A stretch of 5,013 nt of DNA from NCBI GenBank assembly GCA_025351985.1, contig JANXUW010000516.1:1-5013 (forward strand), in the 5' to 3' direction. The notes under the pieces are model-generated. The model did no database searches. It had not been told where the DNA came from and was given only the letters and a program-made list of their open reading frames with translations. Numbering within the stretch: position 1 is the stretch's first letter; the number at the start of each line of letters is the position of its first letter. The position numbers and the translations under genes were made by a program. This document shows, piece by piece, positions 1-5,013 of this stretch. The stretch is from Pseudolysobacter sp. Lineage in GTDB: Bacteria; Pseudomonadota; Gammaproteobacteria; Xanthomonadales; Rhodanobacteraceae.

Positions 1-2585
1 GGAAGGAACTGGCTGTCATAACTAGCGGCATGATCGACACTGAGCACGGAGAAGCGCCACTTGCCGTTAAAGAGTACCTGTCCAATCTTGCCCCGCGTGC
101 CGCGCACCTCATTGGCACCGCCCGCAACAGGATTGGCTTCCGGGGTAGTCGTATCGACGCCGCTCAACGTGAGTGTGCCGGTAGTTGCGGTATAAATACC
201 GGTAATATTTGCCGTATTGGCAAATCCGAGCACATCCGCACCCATCTGGAGATTCCAGCTGATTACAACTATCGCGCCAGCGAGCGTGGTGTTGTCGACA
301 TCGCTGACGGTGACGCTGTTGTCGATGACGGTGGCGACCTGGTTTTCGGTGTAGTTCAACGTGCCGCCGGCGGTGACGACCGGAGCATCGTCGATGGCGG
401 TGACCGTGACCGTAGCGGTCGCGATGTTGCCGAGTGCAGTGCCGTCGTTCGCCTGCCATGAAATCGTGCGGGTTGCGGTGGCCGGATTTTGCGAGCTGTT
501 GTTGTAGGTCACGCTGCGCAACGCGCTGCGATAAGCCGCAACCGTCGCGCTACCGCTCAACGTGAGCACGCCCGTGGTTGCGTTGTACGAACCCGTGATG
601 CCCGCGGCATTGACGAAACCGAGGACATCTTGACCCGCGGAAAAATTATTGGTGATGGAAACGGTCGCAGCAACCAGATTTGCGCTATCGGGATCGGTCA
701 ATCCGAGCGCCGCATCGATAACAACGGGCACCGCATCTTCGATGTAATTCGCTGACGCACCACTGGTGATGGCCGGCGGATCGTTGACCGCAGCCACCGT
801 GATCGTGCTGGTGACAGGTGCGCTGTTCGCAGCGCCGTCGTTGCCGATCCAGGTGATCGTACGCGCGGCCGTGGTCGGATTGTCCGAGCTGTTGGCGTAG
901 GTGACGCTACGCAGCGCGGCCTGATAATTGGCGAGCGTATCGCTGCCGGTCAAGGCGAGCGTGCCAGTGGCCGCATTGAACGCACCGGTGATATTTGCGG
1001 TATTGGCGAACGCCAGCAAATCGGCGCCGCTCTGGTAATTCGCGCTGATCTGCGCCGTCGCGCCGGCAAGATTGATGCTGTCGACATCGGCGACGGTAAT
1101 GGTCGCGTCGATGGCCGTGGCAGGGCCGTTCTCGGTGTACGCAAGAGTGCCGCCCGCGCTGAGTACCGGCGGATCGTTGACGGCGGTGACGGTAACGGTA
1201 ATGGTCTGCGCGGCACTGGTATCGATACCACCGTTCGCCGTGCCGCCGTTGTCGTGCAACACCACGGTGAGGTTGGCCGTACCGGATGCATTGGCCGCTG
1301 GCGTGAAGCTCAATTGACCGCTGGCACTGATTGTTGGGGTGCCGTTGAACAGCCCCGCGTTGTCATCGGCATTGATGATGAAATTCAGCACCTGCGATGC
1401 TTCGTCGGTCGCGGTAACCGGGCCTGCCCTGATGCCGGTGGCGACAGTCACTGTTTGCGCGCTCGCATCTTCGTTGACCGCAGGCGGATTCTGTGCGGTG
1501 AACTGCGGCGCATCATTGACTGGTGTGATGGTGATACTGACGGTGGCTGGCGTGGAATTGCTCTGTCCGTCATTGCTCACATAGGTAAAACTGTCGCTGC
1601 CGTTGGCATCGACGTTCGGCGTGTACAGCACGGTCGCGCTGGTGCTGCTGGCCGAAGTCACCGTGCCAAGCGTGCCCTTGGTCGGCGGCGTGACGATGCT
1701 GAAGGTGATCGCCGCATTTTCCGGATCCGCACCCGTCAGCGTGACCGTGGTGGCGTTGTCTTCCAGCGTCGTCACCGCAACCGGATTGGCGCTTGGCGGA
1801 TTGTTTTGCAGATCGGTGACATCGAGGCGGAAAAATACCTTGCCGCCTTCGATCGCCGCATACAACGCGCGAATATCGATAGCGGTTTCACCACTGGTGG
1901 CATCAGCGGCGGGATCGGTGGCCAGTGGCGGCAAACCGGCCCAGTCGGATACCTGGCCATCGACGATGAAATTGGCCGCAATCGCTGAACTGGTGACGAA
2001 CAGGAACATCGCGAACAAGCGCCAACGCCGCGCGCGACGAGCGCCCACCCAGAGGAACAGCGCCGCGAGAATTCCGAGCATCGGCAAAGTGAGCAGCGGA
2101 ATCGGTTGCGCATCCAGCGCCAGTAGAATGGATCGCCCCGTGTTGCTGCCATCTGTCGTGACCAGCTGATCACTGCCGGTCGGGCTGGTCGCAACCACGC
2201 TGAGTCGGATGACATTGCTGTTATTTGCTCGCAGCGCCTGTTCGTCAACCGCGAGCTCAATGACATCGGCACCGGCAGTACCGTTGTTGAGGCCGAGGGC
2301 CGCGCCTCCCGGAAGTGCCGTGGGGCTGCCGAAAATTCCACCCGTGCAGACGGCGCGCGTGACGCCGACAATTTGCGGAGATAGCCCACCGGTGGCAGTT
2401 ACCTGCAGCTGTACTTCGGCACCACTGACGGTGCCGCTGCTCGATACGACGCTACAACCCGTGCCTGCGCTGTTATCGCTATCGACGTAAATACTGTAGC
2501 TATAAGTTTGCGCCATCACAGGCGCAGCAAGACCCAGCAGCAGCGCGAAGGCCGCCAGCCGCGAAGCCAAAGTGGAAATCGTCAT
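1..2585 (-). CDS. Exported multidomain cadherin-like repeat protein with internal (mid-protein) sorting signal; C-terminus beyond left edge
   Basis: The frame is open from an ATG at 2585 down to the window edge (861 full codons, no stop), so the gene is partial at its 3' end. Domains in order: signal peptide 1-25 (cut after VMA); a compact secreted domain about 26-160 with Cys44 and Cys80, likely a disulfide pair; an IPTL-like sorting segment about 161-189 (IPLLTLPMLGIL, hydrophobic run, then RRARRWR); a second signal-peptide-like run 190-204 ending AIAA; a CBM9-like stretch about 205-262 (VDGQVSDW ... VFFRLDV); two cadherin/Ig-like repeats 263-360 and 361-473 ending VNDAP and VNDPP; three 131-residue repeats from 474, the third broken at 809; then unrelated sequence 810-861. 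The order fits the family I recall as 'midcut-by-XrtH', in which exosortase H is thought to act in mid-protein. The repeats suggest a surface or adhesion role, which is inferred. The start is supported by a classical signal peptide directly after it and purine-rich GGGGAAC just upstream. Confidence 0.88.
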   Translation of the reverse strand, partial: MTISTLASRLAAFALLLGLAAPVMAQTYSYSIYVDSDNSAGTGCSVVSSSGTVSGAEVQLQVTATGGLSPQIVGVTRAVCTGGIFGSPTALPGGAALGLNNGTAGADVIELAVDEQALRANNSNVIRLSVVATSPTGSDQLVTTDGSNTGRSILLALDAQPIPLLTLPMLGILAALFLWVGARRARRWRLFAMFLFVTSSAIAANFIVDGQVSDWAGLPPLATDPAADATSGETAIDIRALYAAIEGGKVFFRLDVTDLQNNPPSANPVAVTTLEDNATTVTLTGADPENAAITFSIVTPPTKGTLGTVTSASSTSATVLYTPNVDANGSDSFTYVSNDGQSNSTPATVSITITPVNDAPQFTAQNPPAVNEDASAQTVTVATGIRAGPVTATDEASQVLNFIINADDNAGLFNGTPTISASGQLSFTPAANASGTANLTVVLHDNGGTANGGIDTSAAQTITVTVTAVNDPPVLSAGGTLAYTENGPATAIDATITVADVDSINLAGATAQISANYQSGADLLAFANTANITGAFNAATGTLALTGSDTLANYQAALRSVTYANSSDNPTTAARTITWIGNDGAANSAPVTSTITVAAVNDPPAITSGASANYIEDAVPVVIDAALGLTDPDSANLVAATVSITNNFSAGQDVLGFVNAAGITGSYNATTGVLTLSGSATVAAYRSALRSVTYNNSSQNPATATRTISWQANDGTALGNIATATVTVTAIDDAPVVTAGGTLNYTENQVATVIDNSVTVSDVDNTTLAGAIVVISWNLQMGADVLGFANTANITGIYTATTGTLTLSGVDTTTPEANPVAGGANEVRGTRGKIGQVLFNGKWRFSVLSVDHAASYDSQFL
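159..380 (-). repeat. 131-residue repeat, copy 3, truncated after 74 residues (residues 736-809)
   Basis: The copy aligns in register with copies 1 and 2 from VVTAGGTLNYTEN through VSDVDNTTLAGA and VLGFANTANITG to GTLTLSG at residue 809. It then stops. The next residues in copies 1 and 2 (xATxAxYxxALRSVTY and the second half of the fold) are missing and are replaced by VDTTTPEANPVAGGANEVRG. Confidence 0.8.
381..773 (-). repeat. 131-residue repeat, copy 2 (residues 605-735)
   Basis: This copy is in register with copy 1 and contains ANYIEDAVPV, LTDPDSANLVAA, VLGFVNAAGITG, LTLSGSATVAAYRSALRS and ISWQANDGT, ending TVTAIDDAP. The linker 'VNDPP' of the other modules is changed to 'IDDAP' here. Nucleotide similarity to copy 3 is visible, for example an identical 14-base stretch at 553-566 and 160-173. 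Confidence 0.85.
774..1166 (-). repeat. 131-residue repeat, copy 1 (residues 474-604)
   Basis: This copy runs from LSAGGTLAYTEN through VADVDSINLAGA, LLAFANTANITG, ALTGSDTLANYQAALRSVTY and TWIGNDGA to VAAVNDPP. Equivalent Tyr residues in the three copies lie at 483, 614 and 745, exactly 131 codons (393 bp) apart with no indels. The type is common in large exported bacterial adhesin-like proteins. Confidence 0.85.
1167..1505 (-). other. Cadherin/Ig-like repeat B (residues 361-473)
   Basis: This module opens with PPAVNEDASAQTVTV, contains LNFIINADDNAGLFNGTPTI and GQLSFTPAANASGTANLTV, and closes with QTITVTVTAVNDPP. It is related in fold to the previous repeat but about 15 residues longer, and it differs from the three 131-residue repeats that follow. 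Confidence 0.7.
1506..1799 (-). other. Cadherin/Ig-like repeat A (residues 263-360)
   Basis: The module runs from NPVAVTTLEDNATTVTLTG through DPENAAITFSIV, G-T-L-G, LYTPNVDANGSDSFTY and VSNDG, to the closing TVSITITPVNDAP. This is the recognisable bacterial cadherin-like (Big_17/Cadherin_5 type, 'tandem-95') repeat of about 95 residues. Acidic and Asn residues at the module ends are the kind that bind calcium in this fold. Confidence 0.75.
1800..1973 (-). other. CBM9/DOMON-like short domain in the exported repeat protein (residues 205-262)
   Basis: The segment starts right after the second signal-like run with FIVDGQVSDWAGLPP, continues through D-P-A-A-D-A, A-I-D-I-R-A and ends with KVFFRLDVTD. 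A 'DG..sDW..l' opening, a central acidic patch and a closing 'vffRldv' strand are typical of CBM9-like beta-sandwich domains in secreted proteins. It is shorter than a full CBM9 module, so carbohydrate binding should not be assumed. Confidence 0.5.
1974..2105 (-). other. Internal exosortase-type sorting signal followed by a second signal-peptide-like segment (residues 161-204)
   Basis: Residues 161-189 carry the tripartite layout of a PEP/IPTL-CTERM signal: Pro-Ile-Pro-Leu-Leu motif at 161-165, hydrophobic helix to about 182, then the basic cluster RRARRWR. Such signals normally sit at the extreme C-terminus; here more than 670 residues follow. Directly after the basic cluster comes a second hydrophobic run (LFAMFLFVTSSAIAA, 190-204) that reads like a signal peptide with cleavage near Ala203/204. 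The implied topology is out-in-out with the Arg cluster in the cytoplasm. Cleavage at both sites would separate an anchored N-terminal domain from a released repeat domain. Assignment to exosortase H is an inference from motif resemblance; no exosortase gene is in the window. Confidence 0.68.
2511..2585 (-). other. N-terminal Sec signal peptide of the exported repeat protein (residues 1-25)
   Basis: The first 25 residues have a short polar start with Arg9, a hydrophobic core (LAAFALLLGLAAP) and an A-x-A type site, V-M-A followed by Gln26. This is a standard signal peptidase I pattern and fixes both the start codon and the export route of the protein. Confidence 0.85.
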
Positions 2586-2750
2586 GTTCCCCGTATCCCT
2601 AGTAATGACTGCCGGAGCCCACATCCGGAAGAATTCGATTGTATCAGGGGAATTTACATTTGCACGCTAGTTCGTTACGTTTATACACGTGCCGTCTGGG
2701 GAACCGGTTTGCCCGACTCTGGCGGCGCGGCGCTCGGACTGGGCTGCGCG
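2586..2750. other. Intergenic region between the fusion enzyme gene and the exported repeat protein gene
   Basis: This 165-bp gap lies between two same-strand genes. The half nearer the repeat protein gene is visibly more AT-rich (about 2630-2690) and holds the candidate promoter. The half after the fusion enzyme stop (2691-2750) is GC-rich, with imperfect inverted repeats but no T-run, so I call no terminator there. A short inverted repeat (CCGGA at 2612-2616, TCCGG at 2624-2628, 7-nt loop) falls in the predicted 5' leader. Confidence 0.6.
2638..2646 (-). promoter_or_regulatory. Candidate extended -10 promoter for the exported repeat protein
   Basis: On the minus strand the sequence reads TGATACAAT, an extended -10 element (TG-n-TACAAT, one mismatch to TATAAT). 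It lies about 53 bp upstream of the ATG at 2585, implying a 5' leader of about 45 nt. No good -35 hexamer is seen at 17 bp, which is tolerable for an extended -10 promoter. Identified by eye only. Confidence 0.4.
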
Positions 2751-4532
2751 CTACAGCAGCGACTGAGCCGCACCAAACAACGCCTGCAGCCACGGATTCA
2801 CGCGGATGTCTATTACGAGATGGACGCGGTCATTCGCGCCGTGATTGGTGATGCGATGCGGCAGGTCGAAATTGATGTACCAGCATTCGCCTGCGCGCAA
2901 CGACAATCGCTCATCAGCGAGCCTGAAGTCGACATCGGGATTGGTATGCACCGGCACATGCAGCCGCGCCACGCCCTCCTCATAACAAAGGCCCCAGTCG
3001 CGATGTTCATGGATCTGCGCGCCGGCCGCGAGGCGCAAAAAACGCACCGATTCGATCGGACATTCGAGCTGCGCGAGAAACTGCGGCACGTAGGAGCACG
3101 CAGACATGGCTGCGGTATCGGCGAAATCACGGCGATTCGGATCGGAATACAGCGGCACATGCGTGCCAGGAATCCCGCGCAACGGAATGCCACTCCAGTC
3201 GCCGCTGTAATAACCCGTGTTGAAGTGAGGGCTCCAGCCTGTGGGTGTGACCGTAGCCAGATCCGCACGCAGTGCGTCAAGATCGCACGATAGGGGTAAC
3301 TGCAGATGATGGATTGTCACCGGCTGCCGCAGGCGAATCGCTTCAAGCGCGGCGTAATGTGGTCCGATCCACTGCGCTACGCGTTCGCGCAGGGCAGCAC
3401 CGGCCTCGGCTTGTTTCGCCGCTCGATCGTCGCTGAAAGACTCGTGCGGTTGTTTTGCGTGGCGCGTCTGCACCGCGGCCAGGCGCGCCAAATCAGGCGC
3501 CTTCGGATTCAGCCCTAGCGCGGCCGGCAGGCGTGTAGTCAGCGCCGCGGGAAGTTCGTTGTAGTTCAACAACTGCGCGGCGCTGGCGTGCGGCAAGATC
3601 GCCGCGCAGATCGCGCCGATCACCCGTGCGGCATAGGTTTCTGGCGTGTGTTCGATTGCCAGGTCGTTGCCATCTGCCACCACCATGTCGGGCACCAGCC
3701 CGGCCACGGTGTGCCGCCCCGGCGCGCGCGCGTGAGACACCATCACCTCGACCGGATCGCGATAAACGAATAACCACGGCGCGGCAACGACACGACGGAT
3801 TTCGGCCAGCGCCAGCGCGTGCCACGCATCAAGCTTGAAACACACAGCGCTATCTTCTCCCGCCGGTTGCGCGAGCGCGGCGACCACACCGCGCAGCAAC
3901 AGCCAGTCCGGATCGTGCCCGCTGCGTGCGAGCATGATCGCGCTATCGATCAATGACGGTTCGCTCAACACACGCATGCCGGGCCAGGCTTTGAGCACTT
4001 CGGCAACCAAGGTCGAGCCGCAGCGTGACATGTGATAAATCACGCCGGCCACCGGCAATGCCTCCGCCACCAATGCCGCGACGAAAGTTGCGCTTAGCGG
4101 CGTGCGCACGGCAAAAAACCGGTTCAGCGGCAAGGCGCGTAGTTCAAAGGCGGTCAGTTCATGGAACACTTGACCGGCACGCGCCGCACCGCAGCCCCAT
4201 ACCAGCTCGGGGCCGCAAGGTCCGAACTCCAGTGCAAACGGCTGCCAGCCTTGCCGCATCGGCAACGACCATTGCAGCAGGCGACAACCGCTTGCTATCG
4301 GCGTGAGCGCCGCGAGTCTCGCCTCCGTAGCAGTATCGAAGTCGATACCGCGTTCGCTCGCGACGACACGTAACGTCGCAGCAAACATATCTTGCGCCAG
4401 CACCGTGGCGAGCGCCTTTGCAAGCTCGGGCTCGCTCGCGATCAGCACAGCGCAACGCGCCAGCGCATCGATTTGCTCCGGCCCGTTCTGCGATGCGATT
4501 GTCTTGGCGCCTGAGGAAGATTCTGAGATCAT
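2751..4532 (-). CDS. Sulfotransferase - aspartyl/asparaginyl beta-hydroxylase fusion protein
   Basis: This 593-residue protein ends at TAG (2751-2753). Residues about 20-76 form a small helical segment weakly like Nif11 leader domains. Residues about 100-400 are a sulfotransferase: YHMSRCGSTL at 166-175 matches the 5'-phosphosulfate-binding loop of PAPS enzymes, and FVYRDPVEVMVSHA at 255-268 the 3'-phosphate-binding motif. Residues about 405-580 are an Asp/Asn beta-hydroxylase (AspH-type cupin) domain: FNTGYYSGDWSGIPLRG, Fe(II) ligands His510-x-Asp512 and His559, and Arg569 placed ten residues after His559 as for 2-oxoglutarate binding in AspH; Arg523 may also contact 2-oxoglutarate. All key residues are present, so both halves are probably active. 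There is no signal peptide or membrane segment, so it is cytoplasmic. Substrates are unknown. The ATG at 4532 lacks a clear ribosome binding site, so the start is less certain than the domains. Confidence 0.88.
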   Translation of the reverse strand: MISESSSGAKTIASQNGPEQIDALARCAVLIASEPELAKALATVLAQDMFAATLRVVASERGIDFDTATEARLAALTPIASGCRLLQWSLPMRQGWQPFALEFGPCGPELVWGCGAARAGQVFHELTAFELRALPLNRFFAVRTPLSATFVAALVAEALPVAGVIYHMSRCGSTLVAEVLKAWPGMRVLSEPSLIDSAIMLARSGHDPDWLLLRGVVAALAQPAGEDSAVCFKLDAWHALALAEIRRVVAAPWLFVYRDPVEVMVSHARAPGRHTVAGLVPDMVVADGNDLAIEHTPETYAARVIGAICAAILPHASAAQLLNYNELPAALTTRLPAALGLNPKAPDLARLAAVQTRHAKQPHESFSDDRAAKQAEAGAALRERVAQWIGPHYAALEAIRLRQPVTIHHLQLPLSCDLDALRADLATVTPTGWSPHFNTGYYSGDWSGIPLRGIPGTHVPLYSDPNRRDFADTAAMSACSYVPQFLAQLECPIESVRFLRLAAGAQIHEHRDWGLCYEEGVARLHVPVHTNPDVDFRLADERLSLRAGECWYINFDLPHRITNHGANDRVHLVIDIRVNPWLQALFGAAQSLL

Positions 4533-4565
4533 CGCTGCTGACTCATCACGGTGGATATCACGGAC

Positions 4566-4856
4566 ATGATCGCTCGACTCGGCGCAGAAGACTTTGAGAA
4601 TCTACCAGGCAACGCGCTCGCCCAACGCCGCGCCGCGGGTCCGGTGGCACTCGAGGTGATCGAGGTCGTGCGCCGACCGCCCACGCTGCGTCCGGCCGCG
4701 CCATTTGCGCTGGTCTTGCGCGAGAACGGCGCGCGATTGTGGGAGCCGCAAGGCACCTTCGTCTACGACCATCCCGCGCATGGCGAGTTGGAACTTTTCA
4801 CCGTGCCGATCGGGCCGGATGCGCAGGGCATGCGATACGAGATCAACTTCAACTGA
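4566..4856 (+). CDS. DUF6916-like small protein
   Basis: This protein of about 96 residues begins MIARLGAEDFENLPGN, has a strand VALEVIEVVRRPP, then APFALVLRENG, QGTFVYDHPAHGELELF and VPIGPD, and ends YEINFN. That order, with the 'HP..G.lelF.vPig...G..YE..FN' ending, matches my memory of DUF6916, a small all-beta family of unknown function that I associate with neighbourhoods encoding phage-tail-like or microcystin-dependent-type proteins; this is recall, not a search. An in-frame GTG at 4551 would add five residues (MDITD). I prefer the ATG because it gives the short leader before the AEDF motif that I expect for the family; neither start has a strong Shine-Dalgarno sequence. It is divergent from the fusion enzyme and its last 8 bp overlap the convergent GNAT gene. 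Confidence 0.78.
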   Translation: MIARLGAEDFENLPGNALAQRRAAGPVALEVIEVVRRPPTLRPAAPFALVLRENGARLWEPQGTFVYDHPAHGELELFTVPIGPDAQGMRYEINFN

Positions 4857-5013
4857 GGTCGGAGGCGGGCGGCTCCAGGTGCAGCAGATCGTAGCTGTCA
4901 CCCTGCTCGACCAACACAAACCCCAACCGATCGTACAGGCGCCGCGCCGGGTTGGTGGCCTCGACATACAGTGCCACGCGCAACCCTTCGCGGCGTGCCT
5001 CGGCGATCACCTC
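4849..5013 (-). CDS. GNAT family N-acetyltransferase, C-terminal fragment (start beyond right edge)
   Basis: The minus-strand frame is open from the right edge to TGA at 4849-4851, giving the last 54 residues. It reads EVIAEARREG, then LRVALYVEATNPARRLYDRL, then GFVLVEQGDSYDLLHLE. This is the C-terminal half of a GNAT fold: the helix after the acetyl-CoA loop, the strand 'vaLyVEatN', the helix 'PArrLYdrLGF' with the usual Asn and Tyr, and the final strand. GNAT enzymes transfer acetyl from acetyl-CoA to amines; the substrate cannot be read from this part. The acetyl-CoA pyrophosphate loop (Q/RxxGxG/A) lies outside the window. Confidence 0.87.
   Translation of the reverse strand, partial: EVIAEARREGLRVALYVEATNPARRLYDRLGFVLVEQGDSYDLLHLEPPASDLS

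Noticed and set aside
381..1166. 393-bp repeats as a CRISPR or mobile-element signature
   Set aside because: They are in-frame protein repeats with diverged DNA, no short direct repeats with spacers, and no transposase or terminal inverted repeats.
1772..2389. Minus-strand frame of 205 codons in another register
   Set aside because: It lies inside the long exported-protein frame, is rich in Arg, Ser and Pro, and shows no family features; it is a shadow frame.
30..2490. Many sizeable plus-strand open frames opposite the repeat protein (for example 30-461, 1254-1988, 1603-2169)
   Set aside because: Their translations are low-complexity or rich in Arg, Val and Ala without domain patterns, and they mirror the GC-rich repeat codons. 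The minus-strand frame has a signal peptide and recognisable modules throughout.
2702..2709. Palindrome AACCGGTT as an operator
   Set aside because: It is a single 8-bp palindrome with no second copy and no spacing consistent with the candidate promoter; it is expected by chance.
2691..2750. GC-rich imperfect inverted repeats after the fusion enzyme stop (GCCC...GGGC) as a terminator
   Set aside because: Only about four outer pairs form, followed by mismatches, and no T-run follows on the minus strand.
2508..3293. Plus-strand 261-codon frame spanning the intergenic region and the end of the fusion enzyme
   Set aside because: It runs antisense to the well-supported hydroxylase domain and has no recognisable motif.
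4602..4967. Minus-strand 121-codon frame covering the DUF6916-like gene and part of the GNAT gene
   Set aside because: It is out of frame with the GNAT coding sequence and antisense to DUF6916; the two real frames both show family motifs.

Overview
The window looks like chromosomal DNA of a GC-rich (about 60%) Gram-negative bacterium. The best guess is a gammaproteobacterium of the Xanthomonadales/Rhodanobacteraceae type, because of the IPTL-like (exosortase H type) sorting signal and the style of the hydroxylase and GNAT proteins. The taxonomy is an inference, since no marker gene is present.

Layout, left to right. (1) Positions 1-2585, minus strand: one continuous reading frame of at least 861 codons that runs off the left edge. 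It encodes a modular exported protein with a signal peptide and a small Cys-pair domain. A mid-protein sorting-signal-like segment follows (IPLLTLPMLGIL..., hydrophobic stretch, Arg cluster), then a second signal-peptide-like hydrophobic stretch ending in an A-x-A site. After these come a short CBM9-like region, two cadherin/Ig-like repeats and three copies of a repeat of exactly 131 residues. The third copy stops abruptly and is replaced by unrelated sequence near the left edge. This architecture fits the proteins I recall as 'midcut-by-XrtH'. (2) Positions 2586-2750: a 165-bp gap with a plausible extended -10 promoter for the exported protein. (3) Positions 2751-4532, minus strand: a 593-residue two-enzyme fusion, an N-terminal PAPS-dependent-type sulfotransferase joined to a C-terminal aspartyl/asparaginyl beta-hydroxylase (Fe(II)/2-oxoglutarate) domain. 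(4) Positions 4566 (or 4551)-4856, plus strand: a small DUF6916-like protein, divergent from the fusion enzyme with almost no intergenic space. (5) Positions 4849-5013, minus strand: the C-terminal 54 residues of a GNAT acetyltransferase, overlapping the DUF6916-like gene tail to tail by 8 bp.

The tight packing of sulfotransferase-hydroxylase, DUF6916-like protein and GNAT suggests a small modification cassette next to a surface protein. No sequence evidence links the enzymes to a substrate. The exported protein has its own spacing and candidate promoter, so co-function with the cassette is only a hypothesis. I see no RNA genes, CRISPR arrays, insertion sequences or convincing rho-independent terminators.
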